64,000 bases of DNA from Actinacidiphila cocklensis (GCF_907177275.1 NZ_CAJSLV010000044.1:1-64000); one strand, 5' to 3'; shown: positions 33,216 through 42,965, counted from the first letter of the stretch. Translations and numbers: made by a program. Notes: generated by a model from the letters alone, not told the origin.

Positions 33216-35204
33216 CTACTTCGGCCGCCAGCACACGGTGTAGGCGAGCGACGGGTAGTCGCCGGGCTGCCAGGTCGCCCAGCCGTCGTTCCCGCAGAAG
33301 GAACTGGCGTGGTAGCGGCTGGTGCGTCCGGTGACCACGACGTTCGACGAGTCGCAGGAGCCGGTGTTGGTGAAGGTCGGCTGGGTTTCGCTGCCGGTCT
33401 TCAGGAGGCATTCGCGCTGCGTGGCGTATCCGATGTCGTCGGGGTAGTTCATGGACAGGCACAGCAGCACGTCCAGGCCCGAGTCGGCCGCGACGGTGAA
33501 CGTCTTCCACTCGTTGTAGTGCGGCCAGGAGCTGCACTTCCCGTGGTCGCCCGTGCCCCGGTAGGCGGCCAGGACCTTGAAGTTCCCCGTCCGGCAGCCC
33601 GTCTTGTCCCAGGTGCCGCCGGAGGGGGCGCCGTAGACGCAGTCGCCCTGCTGCGCGTGGAAGGCGGTGCCGCCGGGGCTCTGGTAACTCAGGCACAGCA
33701 CGAGGTTGTTGCGCGCGGAGGAGACGCTCTCGTCGTTGTCGGTGACGTGGTCGCAGCTGTCCAGGTCGGTGGTGCCGGTCCGGATGTCCACGACCTCGAA
33801 CGCCCCGTCGGTGCAGTCGGTCGCGACCAGGTCGACGTGGCCGCCGGTCCCGTTGTCGTAGAAGCACGACCCGATCTCGGCGGCGGCGATGTCGTCGGGG
33901 GTCGGGGAGTCCGACGGCGTGTCCGTATCGTCCGCCGGGTCGTCCGCCGGGTCGTCCGGCGAGTCGGGATCGTCCGCCGGGCCGGTCTCCGTGGTGCCGG
34001 GGTCGCCGGGGTCCGTGTCGTCGGCGGCGGGGTCGGTGTACGACGGGTCGTCGGACACGGTCTCGGTCGCGGTGGGGAAGGCCGGCGCCTCCACGGCGGC
34101 CGGCCCGGAACCCGAATGGCCGGAGTGCCCGGCGGCGAGGCCGATGACCGCGACGAGCGCGACGACGACACCCGCGGCGATCGCGGCCCCGTTCCTGGCC
34201 TTGGGCGGCCGGCCGCCGGGGCCGGGCACCCCGGTGGCGCGGTTGCCCGGCGTACGGCGGGTGCGCCGGCCCGGCCCCGTCACCGTCCTGGTGCCCGGTC
34301 CTGCCGGGGCGGACGCCGGGGCGGTCGACGCCGTCGCGACGGCGGCCGCGAGGTTCTCCGCCCACAGGGCCGGGGTCGGGCGCCTCTTCCGGTCGGGGTC
34401 GAGGCTGCAGCGGGCCAGGTCTTCCAGCGCCGGGCTGACGGCGGCCAGCACGGCCGGGTCGGTGGCGGTCTGGTCGCGGGCGACGAGGCGGATCGCGAGC
34501 AGCGCCAGCTTGTAGACGTCGCTGGCCCCGGTCGCCCGCTCCTCCCCGTCGGGGATCTGCCAGTCGGGCGTCTCGGCCTGCGGCAGGACGGTGGTGCCCC
34601 GCAGCCGCATGGCGTCGGCGTCGATGAGGAAGCACTCGGGCTGCGGAGCGGTGCTGAACAGCAGGTTCTTCGGGGAAAGATCCCCGACGGTGATGCCCAG
34701 GCGGTGCAGCCGGCTCAGCGTCTGGGCCAGGTCGCCCAGCAGGGCGAGCCGGTCCCGGCTGCTGATGGTCAGGCCGATGCCGGCCACGTACGCGTCGTCG
34801 TTGAGGAGGTACTCCATGGTGGCGAGCCGCCGGGTGCCGGCCGTCCCGTTGAGGGTCTGGAACGCGAACCGGAAGCGGTCCGGCACCGCCCGCATGAGGA
34901 AACCGCAGGCCTGTCCCTGGCGTTGGACCACGGCCGCGGGCCACGCGGTCCGCTCGCACAGCCACTCGGCGTCCGCCGCGTTCAGCTCGCCGACCAGGTC
35001 GGCCCTCGCGGTGAGCGCGTCGGCCTGCAGCGACGGCAGGACGGCAGGGCTGTACTCCTTGTAGACCACGTCCCAGCCGTGGCCCGCCGTCTCGTTGATC
35101 CGCCGGTTGGTGACCTCGTGGACCGTGCCCTGGCCGCCCTGGCCCAACTGCGCTCCCAGGACGAGCCGGTCGTGTGCGACCGCCGGGGTCCGGGGGGCGT
35201 TCAC
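33216..35204 (-). CDS. Transmembrane protein kinase of a vWA/PP2C/kinase triad
   Basis: A 662-residue protein. Residues about 10-290 form a kinase domain with a Gly-rich loop (LGQGGQGTVHEV), the catalytic-loop variant GDLSPKNLLF in place of HRDxKPxN, and IDAD in the DFG position. A Pro/Ala-rich linker, one membrane segment (AAGVVVALVAVIGLA), an Asp/Pro/Thr/Ser-rich spacer and a Cys-rich extracellular domain (four Cys-containing repeats near CFYDN, CVYGA, CLLKT, CDSS) follow. GTG 35204 overlaps the PP2C stop. Last gene of a six-gene operon. Confidence 0.8.
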   Translation of the reverse strand: MNAPRTPAVAHDRLVLGAQLGQGGQGTVHEVTNRRINETAGHGWDVVYKEYSPAVLPSLQADALTARADLVGELNAADAEWLCERTAWPAAVVQRQGQACGFLMRAVPDRFRFAFQTLNGTAGTRRLATMEYLLNDDAYVAGIGLTISSRDRLALLGDLAQTLSRLHRLGITVGDLSPKNLLFSTAPQPECFLIDADAMRLRGTTVLPQAETPDWQIPDGEERATGASDVYKLALLAIRLVARDQTATDPAVLAAVSPALEDLARCSLDPDRKRRPTPALWAENLAAAVATASTAPASAPAGPGTRTVTGPGRRTRRTPGNRATGVPGPGGRPPKARNGAAIAAGVVVALVAVIGLAAGHSGHSGSGPAAVEAPAFPTATETVSDDPSYTDPAADDTDPGDPGTTETGPADDPDSPDDPADDPADDTDTPSDSPTPDDIAAAEIGSCFYDNGTGGHVDLVATDCTDGAFEVVDIRTGTTDLDSCDHVTDNDESVSSARNNLVLCLSYQSPGGTAFHAQQGDCVYGAPSGGTWDKTGCRTGNFKVLAAYRGTGDHGKCSSWPHYNEWKTFTVAADSGLDVLLCLSMNYPDDIGYATQRECLLKTGSETQPTFTNTGSCDSSNVVVTGRTSRYHASSFCGNDGWATWQPGDYPSLAYTVCWRPK

Positions 35205-36151
35205 CGCTGCCCCCGGGGTGTCGTGGGCCAGACCGCCAGCAGGGTCCGGTCGTCGTCGAAGGTCTCCCGGGAGAAGTCCAGCAGGTGGGCGAGCCACACC
35301 GGCGGCAGCGGGTGCGCGAGCTGGCCGGCGAACAGCGAGCCGACCTGGCCGTCGCCGTCGCCGAGCGGATCGGCGAAGCCGTCGGTTCCCACCAGCAGCG
35401 CCTCACCGGGGGACAGCTGCCTGGCGGCCTGTTCGAGCGGATCGGGCACGTGCGGCAGCGGCGTGACCGTGTTGGACACCAGCAGGACGTCCGTCCCCGT
35501 CTTGGTCGGGAACAGGTGCACGTACTCCCCGCGGGCGCGGTCCAGCGCCCATGCGCCCGAGTCGCCGACACGGCACGCCTCCACCACCGGCCCCTCGGGC
35601 CGCGGGCGGACCACGCCGGCCACCAGCGTCGTCGCGTACAGGCCGGCCACCTCGCTGAACTCCGGGTCCCGGCCGCCGAGCCGCCACCGCGTCAGCTCCC
35701 GCAGCCGGTCGGCGGCGTGGCACGCCACGTCCCGCAGGTCGAGCCGGCCGCCCGGCTGGTCCAGCAGGTGGAGCATCCGCTCCACGGCGGCCCGGCAGGC
35801 CGCCACCGCCCCCTGCTCGGAACTGGACGCGCTGGAGACGCCGTCGGCGACCGCGAAGACGACGCTGCCGCTGGCGGTGTGCACCGCCGCGCGTGCGGCG
35901 TCCTGCCGCGGCTGCCGGTAGTAGCGGTGCCTGGCACCGCGGACCGAGGCGAACCGCATGGCCAGCTCCGCGGTCGACCAGCCGTCGCACTCGGTGTCGG
36001 GGAAGTCGAAGCCGTACTGGCCGGGGGGCAGCGCCTCGAACTCGGGACCCGGGGTCCCGACCGTGATCCGCTGCCACGGCGCGGGCCGCGCCGGGTCCGA
36101 TGCGTCCCGTGTCCCGGCGGACAGCGGGCCGTTCTGCGCGTCCACGGTCAC
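35201..36151 (-). CDS. PP2C-like protein phosphatase
   Basis: A 316-residue protein with PP2C features: FAVADGVSSASSSEQGA (first metal-binding Asp-Gly region), VGDSGAWAL and GTDGFADPLGDGDG, and a late DDDRTLLAV. It would oppose the adjacent kinase. GTG 36151 overlaps the vWA stop, and its own stop overlaps the kinase start, so the three are translationally coupled. Confidence 0.82.
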   Translation of the reverse strand: MTVDAQNGPLSAGTRDASDPARPAPWQRITVGTPGPEFEALPPGQYGFDFPDTECDGWSTAELAMRFASVRGARHRYYRQPRQDAARAAVHTASGSVVFAVADGVSSASSSEQGAVAACRAAVERMLHLLDQPGGRLDLRDVACHAADRLRELTRWRLGGRDPEFSEVAGLYATTLVAGVVRPRPEGPVVEACRVGDSGAWALDRARGEYVHLFPTKTGTDVLLVSNTVTPLPHVPDPLEQAARQLSPGEALLVGTDGFADPLGDGDGQVGSLFAGQLAHPLPPVWLAHLLDFSRETFDDDRTLLAVWPTTPRGQR

Positions 36152-36825
36152 ACCTCGTCGATCGCCATGGTGAACTGATCCGGCCGGTTGACCACGAGCT
36201 GCGGGGTGGCCGAGTTCAGGGCGTGCCCCGAGGCCACCAGGCTGGCGGTCAGGGAGTGGAAGAACTCGGCGATGGCCTGGCCCAGGTCCGTCCCGGCCTT
36301 CGCGACGAAGGCGAACTCGGGGCGGGTCGCCACCTCCAGCATGGTGTCGGCCCGGGCGTCGCCGATGCCGCAGGCGATGATGTTCGGCGCCGTCGGGGTC
36401 TGCGCCTTGTCGGTCAGCGCCGCGTGCGGGTTGCGCCAGGACCGGCCGTCGGTGGGCTGCCCGTCGCTCAGCAGGAACACCACGGGGCGGTGCACCTTGT
36501 ACCCCTCGCTGCGCAGCCACTGCACGTCGGAGGGGATCCGCTGCAGCAGGTCCTCGAACACCGCCTTGTAGCTGGTGAGCCCGCGGATCTGCATCTGCGG
36601 CAGGCTGCCCTCGCTGCGCATGTCGGCCACCGCGAGCCGCACCTGCACGTCGTCGGAGAAGCCCAGCACCGCGAGCCGCAGCTTCGCCGCGACCATCGGC
36701 TCCGCGCGCAGCCCCTCGCACAGCGAGGTCAGCCCGGCGGACAGTTCCGACAGGTAGGGGCTCATCGAACCGGACTCGTCCGCCAGCACGTAGGCCGGCA
36801 GCAATACGCCCTTTGTTTCTGACAT
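36148..36825 (-). CDS. TerY-like vWA-domain protein
   Basis: A 225-residue single vWA domain with an intact MIDAS motif DESGSM near residue 16 and the later conserved Thr/Asp positions (GLTSYKAVFEDL, LLSDGQPTDG). Together with the PP2C and kinase genes it forms the TerY-P triad described for tellurite-resistance-linked stress systems. No TerD or TerC gene is visible here. Its own ATG 36825 starts the domain. Confidence 0.8.
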   Translation of the reverse strand: MSETKGVLLPAYVLADESGSMSPYLSELSAGLTSLCEGLRAEPMVAAKLRLAVLGFSDDVQVRLAVADMRSEGSLPQMQIRGLTSYKAVFEDLLQRIPSDVQWLRSEGYKVHRPVVFLLSDGQPTDGRSWRNPHAALTDKAQTPTAPNIIACGIGDARADTMLEVATRPEFAFVAKAGTDLGQAIAEFFHSLTASLVASGHALNSATPQLVVNRPDQFTMAIDEV

Positions 36826-36908
36826 GGGTATCCTCTCCCAAGTGGTCGTTCCCATTCGGCCCGGGATTCTTTTCCGTTCGCCTTCCGCGGGCCGGATTAC
36901 GGCGAATC

Positions 36909-37400
36909 TCACATCTCGATGCCCAGGGGCGGCGGCGGCCATTCGGGCATCCAGGCGGTCTCCAGCTCACCCGACAGGACGCCGACGAACCACTCGCCGA
37001 ATTCGTGCGGTGTCTCCAGCCAGTCGTGGTGGTTCCTGCGGAAGGCCGCGACGGTCCACCGCCCGTCGTCCCCTGGCCGCAGGAAGAGCTGGTCGCCCTC
37101 GATCGTGTTGCCCCACAGGAGCGATCCGCCGGGAGCGGGCAGCACCGCACAGGGGACGGTGGGGTTGTCCTCCATGTCCTCCCCCATGAGCTGGGCGTAG
37201 GACCGGATGCTCGACGCCCCGGCGAGGAAGATGAACCCGCCGATCATGGTGTTGCCGTACGCTCCCGCCACCTCGGTGAAGTCCCGGGGGAACGTGACCC
37301 CCCAGCTGTCACCGATCCGTGCCACACGCTCGGCGTCCCCGTGGCGCACGGGGCCGCCAAGGAGCGGGACGAGCCTGCTGAGTACCTCACTGGTCTGCAT
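36909..37400 (-). CDS. SUKH (SMI1/KNR4) family immunity protein
   Basis: A 163-residue SUKH-fold protein (ARIGDSWGVTFPRDFTEVAGAYGN...GGFIFL...LLWGNTIEGDQLFLRPGDDGRWTVAAFRRN). SUKH proteins are frequent immunity partners of secreted nuclease toxins. It starts 3 nt after the nuclease gene stops, so it is very likely the cognate immunity protein. Confidence 0.82.
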   Translation of the reverse strand: MQTSEVLSRLVPLLGGPVRHGDAERVARIGDSWGVTFPRDFTEVAGAYGNTMIGGFIFLAGASSIRSYAQLMGEDMEDNPTVPCAVLPAPGGSLLWGNTIEGDQLFLRPGDDGRWTVAAFRRNHHDWLETPHEFGEWFVGVLSGELETAWMPEWPPPPLGIEM

Positions 37401-37402
37401 TC

Positions 37403-39085
37403 TCACGATCCGTTCTCGCAACGGCTTCCGGCACCCGTGGCGTTGTTCTGGATGACGCATTCCTTCTTGACGTCGCCATCGGTGACGTAGTTGACGGAGG
37501 TCGGTACCGGGGAATCCGGGTTCCCGTACACCGGATACGCCTCGACGTACACGTGGCCGCCTGCCTTGATGGATTTCACGACCGCTTCTTCCGCATTGTT
37601 GTACATCCACTGATTGGCTTTCTGGTACAGCGGGACAAAATTGCGGGTGTCCTTGTTCTCACCGCCCATCGCGTAGCCGATGAGGTGTCCCCGGGATCGG
37701 TTGTTCCAGGGCAGGGTCGTCAGACCCGGCAGCGCGAAGCCGAGACTGGGGCGGTCGTCACCGGTGTAGTTCTGCGGTCCGAGCTGCCCGTAGGCCCCGC
37801 TGGCCACGCACTCCCCGGCCTGCTTGTGGCGGGGCAGATAGACGATGCTGCCGATGAAGAGCGCACCGGTGTTGCAGGGGTCGTCGACCCGGTCGTCGTC
37901 GGGGACGGTGATGGCCCTGTCGACGACCACCGGGCTGCGGTCGACGGTCGCCGTGGCCCGCCCGCCCTGGGTGAGGACGTCGCCGAAGGCGCTCGCGCCC
38001 TGGTCGGTCCCGGCGTCGCCGCTCTGGACCAGGAGGGCCAGGTAGTTCCCGTTCGCCTCCGGCGCGAGGCCGTCGTAGGTGACGGAGAGCGGCAGCTGCG
38101 CGGCTTTCGACGCCGGAACCTTCGATGCCGCGCCCGGCGCGAGCCGCACCACGGTGGGCTGGAACCGCACCGGGAGGTGGTTGCGCACCGCGTAGGAGGC
38201 GAGGGAGGTGACCTGGCCGGCCCGCGAGGCGGGGTCACCGCCGGGGGCCTGGGCCGCCTGGCCTGCGGGCGGCGCGGGCTCGGGGGCGTCCCCGCCGCCG
38301 GCCATGGCCGCGGCCTGCGCCGGCGGGGCGGTGAGCAGGTCCTCCAGCGCGGTCACCATCTCGCCGAGCAGTTCCTGGTGCGTCGCCTCCAGCCGCTGCT
38401 GGTCGGCGGTCCACGTATCGCCCGCCGCGTTGTGGTCGGCCATGTCCGTGGCCAACTGGGCTTTCTGGGCGCTGAGCTGGGCCTCCTCGGCGTCGAGCTG
38501 CTGCTGCTCGCCGTCGATCGACGCCTTCTCCTCGCTCAGCGCGGTGCCCTCGGTGTCGAGTTGCTCCTTGCGGGCCACGGCCGCGTCGTACGCCCCCTGC
38601 TCGTCGGGCAGGAGGAAGTCGTGATCGGTGGCGTTGTACGCGTCCACGTCCGCGTTGTAGGCGGCCAGCTTCTGGTTGTGGGTCTGTATGCGGGTCCCGC
38701 AGGCGGCGTCCCTCTTGTTGTACGCGTCGGTCGCGGCGTTGAACCTGGCCGCGGACCTGGTGAGCGAGGACTTCTCGGTGGTCAGCTTCGTCTTGCGCTG
38801 CTGGAGTCCGTCGACCTGGCTGTTGTAGATGACCTCTTTCGCGACGAGGCTCGCCGGGAAACTGCCGCTCACGGCGACCTTCGCGGGGACCTCGGTGCTC
38901 TCCGCCACCGCTGCCGTGCGCGGGAGCGTCGCCGGGGCGGCCGCCGCGGAGCCCGCGGTGAGCACCGCCACGAGCAGCGCCGCGACAGCCGGGACCAGGG
39001 CACGCCGTCGGCTCTTGCTCCGGCGGGTCCGGGAAGGGCGGGGGTTCGGGGCGGGGCGAGGCGTCCGCTCGCCTCCGGCGCTCAT
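37403..39085 (-). CDS. Secreted DNA/RNA non-specific endonuclease toxin
   Basis: A 560-residue protein. A basic head and hydrophobic signal segment (about residues 30-50) are followed by a long, Gln/Glu/Ala-rich coiled-coil region (about 80-240), a beta-rich middle, and a C-terminal nuclease domain with NNRSRGHLIGYAMGG (catalytic His in RGH) and NFVPLYQKANQWMYNNAEEAV. This is the Endonuclease_NS_2 layout of polymorphic toxins. The next gene is a SUKH immunity protein. ATG 39085 overlaps the sensor-gene stop. Confidence 0.83.
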   Translation of the reverse strand: MSAGGERTPRPAPNPRPSRTRRSKSRRRALVPAVAALLVAVLTAGSAAAAPATLPRTAAVAESTEVPAKVAVSGSFPASLVAKEVIYNSQVDGLQQRKTKLTTEKSSLTRSAARFNAATDAYNKRDAACGTRIQTHNQKLAAYNADVDAYNATDHDFLLPDEQGAYDAAVARKEQLDTEGTALSEEKASIDGEQQQLDAEEAQLSAQKAQLATDMADHNAAGDTWTADQQRLEATHQELLGEMVTALEDLLTAPPAQAAAMAGGGDAPEPAPPAGQAAQAPGGDPASRAGQVTSLASYAVRNHLPVRFQPTVVRLAPGAASKVPASKAAQLPLSVTYDGLAPEANGNYLALLVQSGDAGTDQGASAFGDVLTQGGRATATVDRSPVVVDRAITVPDDDRVDDPCNTGALFIGSIVYLPRHKQAGECVASGAYGQLGPQNYTGDDRPSLGFALPGLTTLPWNNRSRGHLIGYAMGGENKDTRNFVPLYQKANQWMYNNAEEAVVKSIKAGGHVYVEAYPVYGNPDSPVPTSVNYVTDGDVKKECVIQNNATGAGSRCENGS

Positions 39086-40122
39086 TCGCCGACCCCTGCG
39101 GCGATCCGCAGGGTGAGCGCCTGGACGGTCGACCGCCCGTCGCCCGCCTCACAGATGCCCGCCTGAAGCAGCGACCTGCCCTTCAACTGCGCCTGGCGGT
39201 AGCAGGCCCAGCCGTTGCCGCCGTCCTGCACGGCCGTCCAGGCGACGCCGTCCTGGGTGGCGGCGTCGACCCGGTAGGTCCACCGGGAGCTGCGGCCGTC
39301 CTGGTCGGTGCGGACGGCCGACGGGCAGGAGCGGAGCCCCGCGGCCAGCCCCTGGAGGACGGCGCCGGCCTTCGCACTGTCGGGGTAGACGCCGGCGACC
39401 TGGGTGAGCGTGTAGTCGCCGAACCCACCCGCGTCCTGGTAGGTGGCGGACAGGAAGGCCGTCCAGTCCTTGCCGTAGACCGCCTGGGTGGCGGGACCGA
39501 CGGCGATGCCGCAGCTCGACGGATCAGCGGCCAGGGCCGGAGCGGGCTCGGCCGCCCGCGGTCCCGAGGTGAGGCTCACCCCCGTCAGGCGGCTCGCCTG
39601 CTCCGGGGTGAGAAGCGCGGCGTGCACCGTACCCGCCACCAAGTGCAGCGGGACGGGGGCGGGTTGGCTGGGCCAGCGCCACCAGCCGACGCCGGCCAGC
39701 ACGAGGCAGGGCAGCACGGCGGCGAGCGGCAGCCGCCTGCGGCGCAGGGCCGCTGCGATACGGACCCGGGTGCGGGTGGCCCGTGGCGCGGGTGCCTGAG
39801 CGGACGCCTGGGCCGCTGTCCGGGCCGGCGCCTGTGCCGGTGGGCCGGTCAGGGCGGTCGCGGCCCTGACAGCCGGCGCCTGGGGAGCCGCGGTCCTTGC
39901 GACCGCGGTCCCGGGAGCCGGGCTCGCGGGAGCCGGCGCCTTGCGCGGCGGCGTCGTGAGAGGTGCGGGGCTCCCCATGGGGGGCGGAGTGGCCCGGGGG
40001 GTCTGCTGCCAGGTGGGGAGTGCCGCCTCCCCGCTGCGGGTGCCGGCGGCGGAATCCGCCGGCGTCTGCCACGTCGCCTTGCCGTGTGACGCGGTCGGAC
40101 CAGTTGCGTCGTGCTCGGGCAC
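39082..40122 (-). CDS. PknH-like sensor domain membrane protein
   Basis: A 346-residue protein: a disordered Pro/Ala/Thr-rich cytoplasmic N-terminus (about 1-140), one membrane segment (RLPLAAVLPCLVLAGVGWWRW), and an extracellular domain with AALLTPEQASRLTGVSL and WACYRQAQLKGRSLLQAGICEAGDG, resembling the PknH sensor region. GTG 40122 after AAGGAGTGAC is preferred to ATG 40137. First gene of the operon with the toxin and the kinase triad. Confidence 0.75.
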   Translation of the reverse strand: MPEHDATGPTASHGKATWQTPADSAAGTRSGEAALPTWQQTPRATPPPMGSPAPLTTPPRKAPAPASPAPGTAVARTAAPQAPAVRAATALTGPPAQAPARTAAQASAQAPAPRATRTRVRIAAALRRRRLPLAAVLPCLVLAGVGWWRWPSQPAPVPLHLVAGTVHAALLTPEQASRLTGVSLTSGPRAAEPAPALAADPSSCGIAVGPATQAVYGKDWTAFLSATYQDAGGFGDYTLTQVAGVYPDSAKAGAVLQGLAAGLRSCPSAVRTDQDGRSSRWTYRVDAATQDGVAWTAVQDGGNGWACYRQAQLKGRSLLQAGICEAGDGRSTVQALTLRIAAGVGE

Positions 40123-40273
40123 CGTCACTCCTTCCATGCATCCGGTCGTCCGATCCGGTCGGGACGTCGACTGCATCGACTCTGCTGCCGCCTGCGGCAG
40201 CACGTAACCTGAGGGCTCTCAGGGTCCGCACGGCCATGACGCCGACGACGCCGATGACGCGGGGTGCCACAGC

Positions 40274-41044
40274 ATGGAGACGGTCATCGTTCAACTCCCC
40301 GACCCCCAGCCGCCGATCGGCCCGGGGCAGGGGCGGCCCGGCCAGCTCGTGCTCGGCCCGGGCCAGGTGGCCACGTTCGGGCGCGGGTCGGAGGACCGGC
40401 CGGTCGACATCCCCCTCCGCGGCGAGGGGGTCTCGCGCTACGCGGGCGAGCTGACCGCAAGCGACGACCACTGGCGGCTGACGAACTTCAGCCCCCGCAC
40501 CACGTACGTCGTGGAGAACCTGGAGGGCGGCGGCGAGTACGTGAAGGTCGCCCCGCGCCGGCTCGGTGCGCCCATTCCCTTCGAACTGTCCCGCGTGGTG
40601 CTGCCGTTGACCGACAGCTTCGTCCGGTTCACCGTCTTCGCCCCGCGGCACGCGTTCCTCGACCCCGGCCCGGAGGCTCCCACCGGCCACGCGGCCGAGC
40701 TGACCCTCATGCCCTTCGCGCTGGACCCCACGGCGAAGTACTTCCTGGTGCTGCTCGCCCTCTGCGAGCCCCGGCTGCGCGACCCCTCCAGCCTCGCCAT
40801 CCCGAGCGTCGGCGAGGTAGTCGCCCGGCTGCGCGCGCTGCCCAACTGCCGTGACCTGACCGCCTCCGCCGTCAACTTCCACATCGACTACCTGGCGGGC
40901 TCCAAGCTCAAGGTGCGGGAGCGCACCGGCACGCAGGACAGCCCGCGCCTGGACTGGAAGCGCGAGGCCCTCGTCTCGCTGGCCCTGCGCTTCGACCTGG
41001 TCCAGGAGAAGCACCTGCAGATCTTCTGGAACCCGCACGCATGA
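40274..41044 (+). CDS. FHA-domain protein
   Basis: A 256-residue protein with an FHA domain at about residues 25-130 (FGRGSEDRPVDIPL, then the SRYAGEL core and LTNFS), which reads phosphothreonine. The C-terminal part (SLAIPSVGEVVARLRALPNC...VNFHIDYLAGSKLKVRE) looks like a winged helix. It probably links nearby kinases to transcription. Divergent from the sensor/toxin/triad operon. Confidence 0.78.
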   Translation: METVIVQLPDPQPPIGPGQGRPGQLVLGPGQVATFGRGSEDRPVDIPLRGEGVSRYAGELTASDDHWRLTNFSPRTTYVVENLEGGGEYVKVAPRRLGAPIPFELSRVVLPLTDSFVRFTVFAPRHAFLDPGPEAPTGHAAELTLMPFALDPTAKYFLVLLALCEPRLRDPSSLAIPSVGEVVARLRALPNCRDLTASAVNFHIDYLAGSKLKVRERTGTQDSPRLDWKREALVSLALRFDLVQEKHLQIFWNPHA

Positions 41045-41172
41045 GCGAACCCTTGCACGCACCGGCCGCGGCCTGACGGAATGTCAGCAACGGCGGGCGT
41101 CCGCCGCGGTCCCATCTGGCAGACTGTGCAGCCCGGTTGGGCGGCTGACCGGGGGCGGTCTGGAGGACGGGC

Positions 41173-42810
41173 GTGTGGGATCGGGGCACCGTACTCGGCG
41201 GGCGCTACACGCTCGCGGAGCGGATCGGCGGCGGCGCCATGGGCGACGTCTGGCAGGCCGATGACGGAGTCCTCGAACGCCGGGTCGCGCTGAAGATCCT
41301 GCGCCCCGAACTGTTCGACGACGCCAGGTTCGCCAAGCGCTTCCGCCGCGAGGCCCTGATACTGGCCGCGCTGGACCACCCGGGCATCGTCGACGTCCAC
41401 GACTACGGTGAGAACGCCTTCGGCGACGGAAGCCGGGTCGCCTACATCGTCATGGAACTGGTCGAGGGACGACCGCTCGACGACCTCCTCAGGGACAGCG
41501 GACCCCTGCCGCCCGCGCAGGCCCTCGCCACCGCCGCCGACGCGCTCGACGCGCTGCACGCCGCCCACCGGCGGCAGGTCGTCCACCGCGACGTCAAGCC
41601 GTCCAACCTGCTGGTCTGCGACGACGGCCGGGTGAAGGTCACCGACTTCGGCATCGCCAGCGACCTCACCACCTCCAAGATCACGCCCGACCACGCCGTC
41701 GTCGGTACGGCTTCCTACATCGCGCCCGAGCAGGTCGAGGGCCACGGCACCACGCCGGCCTCCGACCTCTACTCGATGGGCGTCGTCTGCTACAACATGC
41801 TCACCGGGAAGCTGCCCTTCGACGGCGAGCGGGCCATCGAGCTGCTGATCAAGCACGTCCAGGAGCCGGCGCCCGCCCTGCCCGCCGACTTCGCGCAGCC
41901 GGTACGGGACTTCGTCGCCACCGCCCTGGCCAAGAAGCCCGAGGACCGCTTCCCCGACGCGGCCGCGATGGCCGGTGCGGCCCGGGCCGCGGCGGCCGCA
42001 CCCGCGCCCGGCCCCGGACCCGGACCCGTGCCCGGAGTGGACGTTCCCGCCGAGCCCGAGGAGCCCGCCGAGCCCGCCCGGTCCGGGGGCCGCCCGGCCG
42101 AGGACGTGGTCGCCACCGGTGAGGAACGCCCGGGGCGCAGCCGCCGCAGCGTCCTCGTACCCGTGCTGGTCGCCGCCGCCGTCGCGGTGGCCGCCGCGGG
42201 CGTCGCGCTCATCGGCCCCTCGCACTTCCGGTCCCACCCGGGCACGCCCGGCCAGGAGGTCCACGTGTCAGCGGTCGCGTCCGCCTCCGGGTCCGGTACG
42301 GCCTCCGCGTCACCGCCCGCGTCCGGTACGCAGAGCGCCGGCACGACACCGCCGGCCTCGGGTCCCGGCACGCTCCCGCCCACGTCCGCGCCCGCCCCGC
42401 CGCCGCCACGCGCCGACCCCTCCACCGTGCGCCCGAGCGCGCCCGCGACCACGGCGCCGGGCACGTACCCCATCGGCGGCGTGAGCATGAGCAAGGACCC
42501 CGCCGCGATCACGGGCTCCGGTGCCGCCGCAGGCCCTGCCGGCGGCTGCACCGCCTGGCTCGACGACGCCGGCGGCGGCGATCTCTACGGGATGCTGAAC
42601 ACCGACTACTACGAGACGTGCCACGCCGAGCTGGTCAGGAGCGACGGCCTGACCGTCGAGCTCGCCGCCTCGACCGGCGCCGAACGCACCGGCACTGTCT
42701 CCGGCGTCGGCCACACCACCCGCATCTGCGTCTGGCAGCAGGGCGCCATCGCCGACAAGCAGTGCGCCGCCCCGTTCGGCATCCGCAACGGCACCCCGGT
42801 CATGCAGTAA
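41173..42810 (+). CDS. PknB-type Ser/Thr protein kinase
   Basis: A 545-residue receptor kinase: Gly-rich loop IGGGAMGDVW, lysine in VALKIL, catalytic loop HRDVKPSNLL, DFG and the SYIAPEQ segment, all intact. A Pro/Gly/Ala-rich linker, a membrane segment (VLVPVLVAAAVAVAAAGVALIG near 335) and an extracellular Pro/Thr stalk with a small Cys-containing domain follow. GTG 41173. Unlike the kinase at 33216 its catalytic loop is canonical. Confidence 0.88.
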   Translation: MWDRGTVLGGRYTLAERIGGGAMGDVWQADDGVLERRVALKILRPELFDDARFAKRFRREALILAALDHPGIVDVHDYGENAFGDGSRVAYIVMELVEGRPLDDLLRDSGPLPPAQALATAADALDALHAAHRRQVVHRDVKPSNLLVCDDGRVKVTDFGIASDLTTSKITPDHAVVGTASYIAPEQVEGHGTTPASDLYSMGVVCYNMLTGKLPFDGERAIELLIKHVQEPAPALPADFAQPVRDFVATALAKKPEDRFPDAAAMAGAARAAAAAPAPGPGPGPVPGVDVPAEPEEPAEPARSGGRPAEDVVATGEERPGRSRRSVLVPVLVAAAVAVAAAGVALIGPSHFRSHPGTPGQEVHVSAVASASGSGTASASPPASGTQSAGTTPPASGPGTLPPTSAPAPPPPRADPSTVRPSAPATTAPGTYPIGGVSMSKDPAAITGSGAAAGPAGGCTAWLDDAGGGDLYGMLNTDYYETCHAELVRSDGLTVELAASTGAERTGTVSGVGHTTRICVWQQGAIADKQCAAPFGIRNGTPVMQ

Positions 42811-42965
42811 CCGCCCCCGGCCCGCACCGCTCGCCGGACTGCCGCCCGTCCGGGTCTGCCGACTCCCGCTGGACATCCGCGTGTTGGCTGGTCAGCGGCC
42901 TGCTGGTGGGGAAGGTGACGGGGCGGTCGGCCGCCCCGACGGATCATCACACTATCTTTGGCCGG

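Noticed and set aside
33309..35921. An 870-residue plus-strand open frame
   Set aside because: Antisense to the kinase and PP2C genes; no recognisable domain.
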